Source of the DNA: Rhodamnia argentea
Lineage: Eukaryota > Streptophyta > Magnoliopsida > Myrtales > Myrtaceae
Assembly: GCF_020921035.1 (NCBI RefSeq)
Contig: NC_063158.1
Location: 7,050,001 to 7,114,000, forward strand
Direction: 5' to 3'
Length of the DNA: 64,000 bases
Position 1 is the stretch's first letter, and every line of letters begins with the position of its first letter. The translations under genes were made by a program, and so were the position numbers. A model generated the notes under the pieces. That model searched no databases and was not told the DNA's origin. It was given only the letters and a program-made list of their open reading frames with translations. This document shows, one piece after another, positions 1-11,805 of the stretch.

Positions 1-180
1 ACACAACCCATAAAACCTTCATATAGAAGTCCACAAGCAAAACTAAAAAGGCAATCACAACTTTCAATACAGACTATGAACAAAGGCAAGGTCCCAATCA
101 AAATCTAAAGAGAGGGCTTTACAGGTTAGATAAGATGCATGAGATTTACATATCAACCTGGCTTAAATTAAGCATCACAC
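1..180 (-). other. 3' untranslated/downstream region of the URT1-type gene
   Basis: AT-rich sequence directly after the stop codon at 183-181, probably 3' UTR and downstream DNA. No other ORF or motif was recognised here. Confidence 0.5.
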
Positions 181-3100
181 TTATGAGGCGACATATGGTT
201 CAAACAGCGTCACGCAGGGATTCAGATCATACTGCATGATCTCGGCAGCACGTTCAAACTCCTCCCTCAGTACTTTAATGCTGAACTTGTCCACCACTCT
301 TCCCAGGTCATGCGAGACGTCGAACGGATCTTCTATGCAGATCAGATGCCGATCATTCCCAATTCTCCTTGTCCAGTCCTTAGTCCGCTTGCTGCACAAA
401 TTAGGCATATGATAGTCCGCTAACTTTGACCAGATTCATCATAACCCGTGTATCTAAATCTCACCTGAGCAAGCTTCCGGCGCGAACGGATATGACGGTA
501 TTTGTATAATCATGACGATATGCCCAATAGTGAAAAAATGCCCACACCAACTGTGCAATGGTTTCCCTGTTATGTGATCCAAAGTCACAGAGCTTCTCCA
601 CTCGATCAAAGTAAGCACATTCTATATTATCAACAGTGACGGCATACGTTGCCTCCATCTCCTGCACTAGCAAAAACACGACATGAAGAAAACCAAGCGC
701 ACATCTAAGAGGATTAACAATGGAATTGTATCTTCATACACACAGGGAGAATAAGCTGAAAAAACTATGTAATCCAATACTATCTCCCAAACTAAAACAA
801 TCAACTTTCAATCTAAGAGGCATTACCTCAAAAGTTTGGATACCAAAACATTGCAAAGAAGGTATAATGACTCGAGAAATAATGATTGAACAAACAGATT
901 ATTGAAGAGAACAGGAAGACGAACGAGTGGTCAAGGAATACTGTATTCCCGTCGTAAAGAAAACTGTTGCCTAGCAACATGTCATCAACCCTACTTTGGA
1001 ATTGAATAAAAATCAGTGTGCCATTTCAGCTATTTCACCACTCCATCTCATTTACTGTCGATGTGCCATTCACATATAAGAAAAACAGCTGTGTACAGGG
1101 ATAAACATAATGTTGACAGTAAAATTGGTGACACGAAACAAGAAAGAAGTTTGTCCATTTATAGCACTTCAATATGCCACGAACTCCTCATTAATGAATA
1201 AGATATTTCGAGATTTTGGAAACATGGGACAGCATCAATAGAACAATTCTAGAAAGGAAAACTTATGAAGAGAGACAGGACATAAGTTAAGCAAGAAAGT
1301 TTTAAGAAACAACATCCACCACAACACAAGGAGAGAAATAAATTCATCAAACCGTGGAAGTAAATACAGTCTGTACCTGTAAGCATGGAAGAATAGCAGG
1401 TCTACGCTGTTGTAAGAAGTGAATGCACATCAGCACATACCTGCATGAGTAACATGTCAATTGGCTAACAAAAAAACATTAGTGAGGAAATACAAATCTA
1501 AACCTCGTTCTCACTAGTTGCTAAACCATAGTCTCTCCTTGGATTGTACTAAAAAAGCCCTGTTCCCCAAAACACATGGCAAGGCCGACTGAGTCTAATA
1601 ACAGTCATAGCCTAGATGTTTTCGTAATTGTCGTATCAGTCTATTGAAACAATCCACAAACTGCTGACTCACGCATAGCTGGATAATGTGCCTTGATAAG
1701 TTTCATTTACTCCTCTGGATTTTGCCCAATGTTTCACAATAAATGCCAACTGCTGCAATCTCACATCTATTCGGGCATAATCTCGCAGGAGCTTTGTATT
1801 AACAACCGCCAGAACATTGTTAATGCATATATCACAAGATATTCCTGTAGCTGGATCCATAAGCTTTACTATGGGGACCCTAGCACGTGTTAGTGCCTGT
1901 AAGAAATTTCAAGTTGAGGAATTAAAATGTGTCAGCAAGTAGACCTGAAGCAAGTAAAACATATCACTGTAACATGTCTAAAATGATAAAATTTATCTAG
2001 GTGCTATGTACACTGAAGCATGCTGGCAGTAGAACTACGGACTCCTCAGGCAGTTAGCATTGAATCACAGAACAAAGTATAAGGTAAAATAGAAATAAGA
2101 GCCAGCAATCATTCAGGATGCCTGAGGGAATTAATGTTTAGGTGTCATCTTCCGGCTAATTAAACCTAACGTGGGGGTGAAGTTTCATTCCAGCCTAACA
2201 AAATGAAGTAGTGTCATATGGCGAGAGCTTTACTTTCCATGCAGACAACTTCTATGCAGAAGTACTACAGCTAAAATACAACAGAAAACTGAATCACCCA
2301 TCCGCTGGCCACCACAAGAAAACTGCATCACCCACTCACATTTAAGAAGAATGAAGTGGCAAGAGAAAGTATATATGCGTTCATGCATAAAGAAGATTAC
2401 TCTAGGTCCAGACACACCGAAACATAAGATGAGCAGAAGGGGGATAGATGAGATACCAAGCTCACAAAGAAACTGCAAAACAATGTTGGGATATGAAATA
2501 ACATTGGTTAAGGGACTTCATATGCTCGTCTAAGCCAACACTCAAAATATCTTTTCGAATAAATTACTAAACACGACAACTTCAAGGTCATTTTTGCTTA
2601 AAAATACTCTTGTGAAAGAATCAGAATTTTCTCCTGCGACTAAAATATCAGAAAGGCGGATATTCCATTCATCCCCTAGCTTCACAAAAATGGGGACACT
2701 TCAGCAAAAGGAAGCAATTTGATCACCTGCACATCTTGTAAATTATCTGATTCCAATATGTCTGCTAACTTCAGTATAACCTCCGATTTATCAATGTTGG
2801 CATCCGGAATAGCAAGGCACACATCAATATCGCTCTTGCAAACCCCAAAAGAGTTGGCACATGATCCATACAGGTATAACCGAGCTTCTGGCCACTCTTT
2901 GTTGACTAATTTCTCCAACAATGTCAACAACTGCTTCTGCTTAGCCTTTTCTTCTTCAGGTGGTATCAAGGACTCATAAATTGCAAGAAAGGGAGCATTC
3001 AACCTGTCTATGTCCCAGCGGCACTCCATTGAACTTTTAAAGTTCCTCATCCGCTGTGTAAGTAGCCTTTGTCCTCTGGAATCTGACCTGAAATCCTGGT

Positions 3101-5953
3101 AAAAGCATGTGCAAATCCAAGTGAACCCAAAATTCTTCCTGATATTTCAAGAGAAGTATGTAGCCTGTACTTTGGATGAATAAAAGCTACCCCATCAATT
3201 CATGAAGCCTACAGTTTGCCGTCTAATTAGATTGTTTACTTTTGAGTTCTATGTATAAAAAAACCATTGCAATGGCTAATGCAATGACTTAAAATGCATG
3301 TGTTATTGTATTAAATATGCATTTAGAAACGTAAAAATTGAGAGAAAACCTTGATAGGGACCAAATATATAAAAATCGGAGGAAAGTGGTGAACTGGGAT
3401 TCCAATGAAATTCAGTCTATATTTCGCATAAAGGAAATTAAATCAGAAGGAAAGACAGAATTACACAAAAATGTAAGGTACTTAGAAAAATCCTTCTTCA
3501 AAACAGGAAGGTACAATAAAGAATGAGAAAAGTCAGGAAAAAGAAGAACCTCCTCCACTAACCACTGTATATAAAATACGTGACTTTTACAATAAATATA
3601 CTTACGTATATGATTTTCCATCAAGCTACCAGTTGTCATGCATTTCCAACTTATGAAAAACACAGGTTCTTGTCTCACAAAACTGACTTATACCCATATA
3701 AGCCAATCGCGTACTATAGACAATTGACATGTATTCAATTCTTGGCCTGTCTTAATTGATTTTCCAGGCACGAAATCATGTAAGATGTCGATTTTTACTT
3801 ATATGTGGAAAATATAATAATATCATAACTATATCGGTCAAAATCAACTAAAGATATAGAATGTTCTTGATTTCTCACCTAGATAGTGAGAGCCCAAAAA
3901 TAGCATTACTAGATATTCATTTTTCACAAGATTATTTAGTTTAAGTTTCATAATTCAATTTGCGAGTTTCTCAATCAAAACATATTTGAGGCGAACTCAT
4001 GATAACATCAATCATAGATCCTATCACAGTCATGCCAAGTTTTCGCACGTTCTTCGTTAAACAAAAGGTGACCTATACTCATCCACATCCGGCACCATTC
4101 TCTTCCCACTCGTTTTATCATCAAAACTCCCGATCTAATTTCTTCAAATAGTAAAGCCGCGGATGTAATTAAACCACCGTTCCACCAGAGAACTCATGAT
4201 GATGTCATTTTTAGATCCTATCACAATCATGCCAGTTTTTCATGGTAAATTTTCGGACAACATAATCCACATCTAGCACCACGCTCTGCCCTTTCCATAT
4301 TACTATCAGAACAACACTCAACTTATTTGAATATATATGAAGAGGCACCAAATAGGCCTAATGACACACTCTACTGATCGCCCACAACAGCCAGGCCCGC
4401 AACAAATTTGAATCGTGCCCCGTAAGGACAAAATTAATTCAAGTTATGCCATTAAAGCATATGTCGAGTGAGTGGGAAAAGAAACATGCCGCCTACTATC
4501 CGGTTATAAAAGCTTCATCTGCTGAAATCACGGCTTTTGACTGAATACATTTTCAGCACACATTATGTTGGAAAGAATCACAAAAGCTCTTCACAGAAGT
4601 TAACTTATTTACAGAGATAAAAAAAATAAATGCTTCGATTTCAGTTTAAGCACAAGATTGATCTGCACCACATTCAACTTAGAAAACCCTCCCCATCCAC
4701 TAAAACTTGCGCCACCGAAAACACACTCAAACATATGAAATGAGAAGCACAAAGAGAGTCACCTTTTCTCGATGACTCTGGTGCTGCCTTTTCTCATTTT
4801 TCTCATCAAGTTCGTCCGCAAGCAAATTATCAAGTTCATTAGCACCTACTTTACCAGCTCTCTTCATCCCGGCCCCCTCTCCCTCCCCTTCTCCTTTACC
4901 GTCTTTCTCAACAACTCCATGGTGCAGAGCAATAGACTCCTCTATGTCCGAGGCAGAAACTGAATGGAGGTTACTCCCAGTTGGTGGACCAGGGCGATCA
5001 AGCTGCTCGCTCAGCTGCATCCCCCCTGAGTTTCTGCTGGGCATTCTATGATCATCAAACTGAAATCTCCTCACTATCACATGCCCGTCATTTGAACTCA
5101 CGCTCCTATGATTCCACTCGCTCCGATTGTTCTTTTCCCCATCCACATTACGCTCAAAATCCGTTCTCCTATTACCAAAACCCGAATTCCCTCTTCCACT
5201 CGGGTTCGCTGGAAACCCTGGTGGCATATGCCGATCATTCCCTGCATGGTTCTGCTTTCCCCGTCCAACTGCTCGCCTCTCCTGCTCACCAAGCTCATTA
5301 TTCCCACGCCGAGAAGCATTGACATGAGCGCTCGAATTCCCTCGGGGATCAAATTGCCGATTTTTCTCAAACCTATCACTGCTTCTGCTACCGGAACCTA
5401 TGTTAGGCTCTCTTGCAGAATCAAAAACTGAATTCTCAACCGAAACAACCTCGGAAGGTACAATTCTAGGAGGAAAAGAGCCAAACCGCAGACTTTGCTC
5501 TTGCTGCTGGCGCTGCAGCTGCTGCTGCTGCAGTTGCTTCAACTGTTGAGCGAGACTGTGAGGCGCAATCCCTCTCTCGTCAAACCCTCCAAGCCCCAAC
5601 CTCCTGAAATCATCGATAGGCAGTCCCTGATTATGATGATTCGCGGGTAATTGGTTCACTCCGGGAGCGACCCCGAACAAGCTGTGCGGGTAGAGAGGAG
5701 GAGGGGATGCGGCGTGGTGGGGCCACGGCGGGGAGAAATCGTGGCCGTTGGGCGGTCCGGGGAAGGCGATCGTGGGGCCCACGGCAGCGACGGCCGGGTC
5801 GAGGGTCAGAGGCTGCGGATGCAGCTGCGGCTGCGGCTGCCGCGGTGGCGGCTGAGGCTGAGGATGGTGAGGCCGTCGCAGGAGGGACAGGAGGAACTCG
5901 CCCCCGTTCGCCGAGTTTCCCGGGGGAGGCTCGTCGCGTCCGCCGCCGCCCAT
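181..5953 (-). CDS. URT1: UTP:RNA uridylyltransferase, URT1 type (6 exons)
   Basis: Exons on the minus strand are 5953-4763, 3095-2727, 1896-1673, 1440-1377, 661-465 and 391-181. All junctions keep frame and give 751 aa, close to the family's usual length. The enzyme adds uridines to deadenylated mRNA 3' ends in the cytoplasm. The first ~397 residues (exon 1) are a low-complexity Pro/Gly/Asn-rich arm with a glutamine-rich stretch ([10 protein letters not shown] near 5540). The nucleotidyltransferase core begins in exon 2: YGSCANSFG followed by DID gives G474-S475 and metal ligands D486 and D488, with a third acidic residue in GISCDIC (about D542). The last exon carries the PAP-associated nucleotide-recognition motif [10 protein letters not shown]. 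Stop TAA is at 183-181. The start is the ATG at 5953, giving an MGGGG start followed by EFLLSLL, an N-terminal motif I recall from URT1 proteins. HESO1, the other plant uridylyltransferase, lacks such an arm. Confidence 0.93.
3994..4340. repeat. Two-copy degenerate tandem duplication in URT1 intron 1
   Basis: Two copies about 197 bp apart (starting near 3994 and 4191) share AACTCATGAT, then AGATCCTATCAC, then ATCCACATC...GCACCA in the same order. They lie inside the 1.67-kb first intron (3096-4762). The copies differ by many substitutions and small gaps, so the duplication is old. Confidence 0.7.
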
Positions 5954-6260
5954 GGTGGTGGAGGTTTTCAGTGTGTTCGTACTCGTCCTGCGCTGAAGTG
6001 GGGATGCGCAACCGGGGTGTTGTGAAAAAAAAAAAAAAACAGAAGAAATAAAGACGGAAGTGGAGATATTTTTCTTTGTCTTTTTGCTCTTATTTTTCTT
6101 ATTTTTGGGTTAGAAAAAAAAAAGAATTTGAAAGATTGCTTAAAGAAGAAGATATTGCTAGTGTAGTGCAGTGCAGTGCATTGCAGCCGTTTGACTGCTC
6201 TAGTCATAACAGCGAATAGGAATTTTCGGAGGACTACCGTCGGGCGGGGTTGTATAGTAG
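5954..6260 (-). promoter_or_regulatory. Probable 5' UTR / proximal promoter of the URT1-type gene
   Basis: Immediately upstream of the ATG at 5953 (minus strand). It contains a poly-A run near 6025-6038 and a short AGTGC iteration at about 6163-6185. No clear TATA box or transcription start could be assigned. Confidence 0.35.
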
Positions 6261-6872
6261 CATCTTAAATCTGGAATGAATCATTGGAGTTTCGGCTCCT
6301 GCGCCGTCGACACGATATCTTTGAACCGACTTATCGGTGACGTACTCTTAGTTCAAGGACACTGTACGACTAGGATTTGGATTCTTGAAAATCTGCTCAT
6401 TAGACAGAGAAATAATGAATTCCGAGTGATCGTTACGGCCGTCAATCTCGTGACGATCGGATCCCAGAGAAAACGATCGCGATGATCGGATCTGGAAAAA
6501 CGGGACAAGCTCAATAAATTTTTTTTTTTTTAACTGTTCTTTGCGTAGCGTGATAATTTGAGGAAAAGCTTGGTTTATATGCTAGTGTGTGTGCGTATTA
6601 TTATACTTCACTTTTGGAGTAGTATAATAAGTAAAGTAACAGTCTTTATTTGCTCACTCAAGAATAACACCCTTCTTTTTCATCTCTACAGTCGATTATC
6701 GTATGCGCGACTTTCTAGAAGAAAGAAATTAGAAAAAATCACATCGTGTATTTAGGGGGGCCATTACGATTTATCAAGTACGATTTTGGTCATTTTGACA
6801 GCTGCAAAGATCTTTTAGCCGGAGCACCACAAACGTTCTCGAAACGATCGGAAAAAAAGGGCCCAAGATGGA

Positions 6873-7270
6873 GGCTCCGTTTGTATCGCGAAAAATTAGC
6901 CGTTTCTGAAAAATGTTTCCTAGGAAGTCAATTTCTAAGAAAAATGATTATTTTTTTTCTGATGTTTGGTTGAGACATGAAAATAAATTGAAATATATTT
7001 TCCGTCGTTTAGTAAGGAAAATCTAATTTGATTTTCTGCGTTGTCTTTTGGTCGAAAATTGCTAACTTGACCCCGATCATCCTATGTTCGATGGCCTTCG
7101 TTAATTTGGACAATTTTTTCTATTTTAAAAAAAGAATTGAATTTTAAAATAATTAGATATCACGCCTGTTTTCCTAATGGAAAATGGCCAAGTCCTTCAA
7201 GGAAAGGAAGAGGTTTTCATCCCTCCAATTTCCTTGAAAGATACCATTTTGAACCACGAAATTAGGAACG
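6873..7270. mobile_element. Degenerate one-ended copy of a GGCTCCGTTTGT foldback element
   Basis: At 6873 the sequence GGCTCCGTTTGTATCGCG resembles the terminal repeat of the full element at 29906-31403, and it is followed by related AAATATATTTTCC and GTTTAGTAAGGAAAA segments. A matching inverted end was not found, so this is probably a truncated copy. The right limit is a guess. Confidence 0.5.
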
Positions 7271-7289
7271 CATTCCAACTTAAGGAGGA

Positions 7290-8988
7290 GTGAGACGAAG
7301 AGCAGCATGTCTGTCTGAAGTTTGCCACGAAAAGGAAAGGAGCAGGCATCCTAGCCTGAACTAGAGTGCGGTGTAACTGGAGATTCCGCTACCTCGGAAA
7401 GGACGAGGCATGTCTGTTGTTCTTTGTACTCTTATATTTTCTTCAAGCTTGAAAAGATCACAGTGCTGTGCTGGTGTGGTGACAGAAACAAAACATGGAG
7501 CATGATTGTCTTCCATGTCTCTCGTACCCTTTTCACCCAACCCCTCATTTATCGTTTTTTGTCCTTTTCATGATGATTGTTTCTGACTTTGGATACCCTT
7601 TTTTTTGGAGATTGAAGTGAATTCTCTTGGCAGCAATTTTCAAAGAGCTTCAAGCAGTGAAGGTGGCAGCACAGTTGTCCTCTGGAATTGCAGTAGCTGT
7701 TAGTTCCTTGAAAGTTGCTGCTCATCGTGGCGCTACAAGCCCAACTAAGGTAGTTGAATGGTTTCACATGTCTAGATCATGGCTGTTTTTGCTGAGTCTT
7801 AGCTCCAATGTGTTAGGAATTTTCTTTTCTGATGTTGGTGGTCGAATGCAGCTTGAAGATTATTCCCTGATGACAGAGCTCAGAACCCAACAATTGTTGC
7901 TCGCTCTAGCCTCCTCTCAGATAAAGTAAACAAAACAAAACCAAAATAGCAGTAGCACTTGTGCCAGTTGTGCATAGCAAAAGTTGCTCTCTTTACTGGC
8001 GTAAAATGTTCTTTGACTCACTATTGATTTTTCCTATGGCGTTTATGCTTGAAATGACACATGGATACTAGGTTAAAACTGTAAATTTTCTTATGACAGT
8101 AGTTTCAAAAAAGTGCTTACAAGGTATGATGGAGGGAACAGGAGTTTCCATTTCAGTCAGCCGTTTGGGAGTATGAAAATTCAGGTTAGATATAGACTCA
8201 ACGAGAGCATACGAAGAAGACTTTGGGATAGCACATGACATCAACTCCTTAGAATAAGCTTCCGTCTGATTACCGGAAAACAATGCGCTATCGTATGTTT
8301 TCCTGTCAGCAATAGAAGGAGCAAAGAGTTTGCTGTAGCTTGGCACCTCCTTATGCTAAGTTAGATCCGAAGTGCCATGCCATTGAATGATTTAGCAGTA
8401 GATGCAGAATCATTTGTGAGCGAATTGCTGGAGTGGTTCCAACTCTGTGAACTTCATTTGTCAGTACACTTGGAAGTTTTCGTCAATTATCAATGTTTGC
8501 TCGTCAGTTTTCGTTTGAATATTGTTGAGCATTCAGAATTTATTCAGATGTTCAGGATGGAGTTTCTTTTTTTATTTATTTAAAGTGACATAAACGAGAC
8601 CCAAAATAAACAGAATATCTGCTGAGACGCTCTCTCTATGTTGACCCAACCTATGCAAGAGAAAGTCATTAAAATGTCAATTTACCAAGCTCACACCATG
8701 ATGATGATCTGGTTTCAAAATTAGCAAAAGGTAAGAAGATTTTTAAAACATCAGCAACTACACCAAACTCTTACAGAAGTTTTTGATATTTACTAATCAG
8801 ATGACTTTTACTCTATCATGACATAAACAAGATCCAAGTAAACAGAAGTCACTTCTTTTTAACCAAACAAAGCTACAGGGTAATGCTACATGGACAACTA
8901 CCTTATGCACAACTAGGATGATTCCATGAAAGTTGTTGTAAGCAGATAGATCTATAAAAACAGCCCTGGTTTGAAACACTTCTAGGCA
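7290..8988. other. Intergenic stretch with unassigned short ORFs
   Basis: On the plus strand, 7627-7929 can be read as two exon-like pieces, about 7631-7748 ending at AAG|GTAGTT and 7851-7929 after a TGCAG acceptor, ending in a stop. They would encode an alanine-rich helical peptide (QAVKVAAQLSSGIAVAVSSL) that I do not recognise. A 92-codon minus-strand ORF lies at 8068-8346, also without a recognisable family. A short direct repeat (GACATAAACRAGAYCCAARWAAACAGAA) occurs near 8586 and 8820. Nothing here is solid enough to call a gene. Confidence 0.3.
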
Positions 8989-11805
8989 TTACTTCCAACA
9001 AGGAGGAAGATTGCTTCTCTTCTTGGCTGCCGTCTCAACTGATTTCACGTCCCAACCACCATTTCTCCAGTATCCATAACTAAGCTCTGGAATATGTGCA
9101 ACTTTCCCCCATTCTTCATCTTGTTCTTGTGGCTTAAGTTTCTCGATTAGTTCATCAGGCATGTCGAAAAGCTCCAGCACTTTGAGCTTGCTGAGATGCT
9201 CGATTCCTGACGGGACATTTTTCAGACATTTGCATCGCTGGATGCTCCACTTTTCAAGGCAAGGCATTGCTCCTTCCTCTACTTGTATAAATGTAAGCCC
9301 CTCAAAACAATCGAGACCTAATACCTTGAGCTTCTTAAACCCTTTAGCCTCGAAGCATAGTCTTTGCCAATCATAGGCTTGAAGTAACTCGAGGTGTATA
9401 AGACTGGGCAAACTTTGGAGGATTGACATCGGATCTTCCTCGAGATGGCTCCATTTCAGTTTAAGTTTGGCAAGATTATGGAGCTTGGCAATCCAATGTG
9501 GCAATGTCTGCAATTTTCCAGTTAAGAACACTCTTTGAAGAAGCTGTGGAGGAGAAAAAAGGTTTTGCAGATCAATTTCACCATTTTCAAGAGAAGAAAT
9601 TGATATTGAACGGAGATTGGTCAACTTGGCAATTGATAGGCACAGTGTCCTTCCATCTTCTTTCTTTAGCTTCAGGATGCCCAACCTTCTCAGTTGAATC
9701 AACTTCCCGATCTCTCTCATCAGGATGCGGCTTTTTTGATCATCCACTTCTATGTAGCATAGCTTTTGTAAACATTGCAGAGCCCCAATTTCTCCAAGGG
9801 GCTTAAAGCCATACTTACTGTGCGAATAAGCAATATTTTCGTAACGATATACAAGCAAATGGCGAAGCTGGTGGAGCTTTGTGATTTCCACCAGCAATAC
9901 AGTAATAAACGTGTGTTTGAGATCCAGGGTCTCCAAGTGCTGAAGCATTCCTATCGAACTCGGAAGTGTTTGGAGTTTGGTGCACCTAAGATTTAGATAA
10001 CGGAGAAGATGCAAGTCAATCACTTGTGTTGGAAACCTTTTCAAAGGGGCATCTTGGAAGTCTAGAACTCTGAGCAGTTTGAGACCAGAAGAGAGCACTC
10101 TATTTATGGATGACTTTCTTACCCCAGACATGAACAGAGAGCGAAGTTTCCATAGCGGCTCGTTTGGCTGTGCAGATTGAAGTACTTTGTGAACTGATAG
10201 GCGACGAACTCTATCTGTCCACACTGCATGTTGTTCGTCAACTACAGCTGCAAAGTTTCGATCTTCAGAATTCGTTCTGCTAATTTCCCACAAGAGGTCA
10301 TGAACTCGGTACATCTTGACCCTTCCATCACTAGTTAGCTCAGCCGCTTGAATGAGGCTCCTGTTTAGGAGATCCTTAAGGTACTCCTCTGCAACTTCTT
10401 CCGGAGTCTTACCCTCTTTTGTTTTGACAAGTCCGTCCGCCACCCATAATCGGATCAACCGCATATGCTCAATCTGTTGATCCCTTGGGAATACACTCAA
10501 GTGCAAGAAACAAGGTTTTAGGTGGTAAGGCAAGGCGTTGAAACTAAGAGAAAGTACCTTCTTCAAGTTCTTCAGCCTACCATTGCCATCAATTTCAGAA
10601 CGAATACTTCGATGTACGAGTTGCCATTCATCTATCTTGTCGCTGTCCTTTGTGGCCAAAATGCCGCTAATGGCAACGATTGCCAAGGGTAGCCCCTCAC
10701 ACTTCCGTAAGATGTGTTCACATATCTCCTTCAAATTCGAAGGACATGAGTCACTCTTAAATGTCTTCATGCAGAAAAGCTTCCACGATTGCTCAGCACG
10801 CAAAGGCTTCATGTAGTAGACCTCTCCAGCAAATTCCTTGCATGAAGATGACGCTATCTTGACATCCCTGGTTGTCATCATTATTCGACTACCGTTTTTG
10901 TTGTTGGGAAATGCATGTTTGACAGCATCCCATTCCTCAATACGCCATACATCATCAAGAATGATCAAGTACCTCGATCTTCTTCTTTGCAGCATGCTCT
11001 TGACCATCATTTTCAGTAATTCAGTACTTAAAGTGTCTGTTCCACTGGGGACAGATTCCATGATGCTGCTAGCGATTCGCTGAAGCATGTCCCTGAGGAC
11101 TTCTGCTGTCCTCGAAGACGGAGAAAGAGTGATCCAAGCGCAGATTGTGAAGTGTTTCTTCACCGCTGGATCATCGAAGACTTGCTTTATGAGGGTAGTC
11201 TTTCCCGAACCACCCATCCCCACAACTGGAATTATTTCTTTCTCAGGAGGACCCTTCACCAACCGCTTCACCAGTTGCTCTTGGGGCTCGTCAATACCCA
11301 CTAGATCATCCTTTTCCAGGAGAAGTGCATCTCCACGCAAGTGGTGCCATGTGCTGGATGTAGAGGTGCAGCTCAAACCTTGTTCTGCATCTTGTTTGAA
11401 CTGGTAACACACCTTTTGATGTTCTTCACAGATACTTTTGACTTTGGAACTTAAGTCTCTCATCCAAAGCATGATCCTTCTGCAAGCTTTCCAGTTCTTC
11501 ACATAGCTATGTGACTTCTGTAGAAATTCAAGGAGTCCATGGCCTTGATGTTGCACCTTCAGCAGCTTATACTCATCAAGAGCATCTTCGATGTCATCAG
11601 CAAGATTTCTTAGTTTCCTGACCGATTCTTTCATGAATTGGCTACCCTCTTCTAGTGAATCTGCATCACGCAGGATGGCCTTAATGCGGTCAAAATCTTC
11701 CTTCACGGCATCCACTTCTTGCCAACCATCTCTTACCTTCAGCACCTCATTCTCGACGAAGTTCATGGCCTTCGTAGCAAAATAGGTTAGTGAAACAACT
11801 GCCAT
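8989..11805 (-). CDS. CC-NBS-LRR disease resistance protein, RPM1-like
   Basis: Single exon of 938 aa. I chose the ATG at 11805 because the upstream in-frame extension has no ATG and the family starts with an MA-V/I type N terminus. Intracellular immune receptor: coiled-coil domain with an EDVID-like IEDALDEY (residues ~72-79), P-loop GMGGSGKTT (196-204), kinase-2 LIILDDVW (280-287), RNBS-B GSRIMMTTR (305-313), GLPL (371-374), RNBS-D around CFLHLSVFPRD, and VHD in place of MHD (501-503). About a dozen irregular leucine-rich repeats follow, with the usual RPM1-type tail (GAMPCLEKW, then KLKVLELFDMP). No frameshift or stop interrupts it, so it looks functional. No second intact NLR lies in the window. 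The pathogen effector it recognises cannot be inferred. Confidence 0.95.
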   Translation of the reverse strand: MAVVSLTYFATKAMNFVENEVLKVRDGWQEVDAVKEDFDRIKAILRDADSLEEGSQFMKESVRKLRNLADDIEDALDEYKLLKVQHQGHGLLEFLQKSHSYVKNWKACRRIMLWMRDLSSKVKSICEEHQKVCYQFKQDAEQGLSCTSTSSTWHHLRGDALLLEKDDLVGIDEPQEQLVKRLVKGPPEKEIIPVVGMGGSGKTTLIKQVFDDPAVKKHFTICAWITLSPSSRTAEVLRDMLQRIASSIMESVPSGTDTLSTELLKMMVKSMLQRRRSRYLIILDDVWRIEEWDAVKHAFPNNKNGSRIMMTTRDVKIASSSCKEFAGEVYYMKPLRAEQSWKLFCMKTFKSDSCPSNLKEICEHILRKCEGLPLAIVAISGILATKDSDKIDEWQLVHRSIRSEIDGNGRLKNLKKVLSLSFNALPYHLKPCFLHLSVFPRDQQIEHMRLIRLWVADGLVKTKEGKTPEEVAEEYLKDLLNRSLIQAAELTSDGRVKMYRVHDLLWEISRTNSEDRNFAAVVDEQHAVWTDRVRRLSVHKVLQSAQPNEPLWKLRSLFMSGVRKSSINRVLSSGLKLLRVLDFQDAPLKRFPTQVIDLHLLRYLNLRCTKLQTLPSSIGMLQHLETLDLKHTFITVLLVEITKLHQLRHLLVYRYENIAYSHSKYGFKPLGEIGALQCLQKLCYIEVDDQKSRILMREIGKLIQLRRLGILKLKKEDGRTLCLSIAKLTNLRSISISSLENGEIDLQNLFSPPQLLQRVFLTGKLQTLPHWIAKLHNLAKLKLKWSHLEEDPMSILQSLPSLIHLELLQAYDWQRLCFEAKGFKKLKVLGLDCFEGLTFIQVEEGAMPCLEKWSIQRCKCLKNVPSGIEHLSKLKVLELFDMPDELIEKLKPQEQDEEWGKVAHIPELSYGYWRNGGWDVKSVETAAKKRSNLPPCWK

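Noticed and set aside
5631-6051. Several overlapping long ORFs on both strands opposite the URT1 first exon
   Set aside because: They are by-products of the GC-rich, repetitive sense-strand exon; they have no recognisable domain and the URT1 frame is fully supported.
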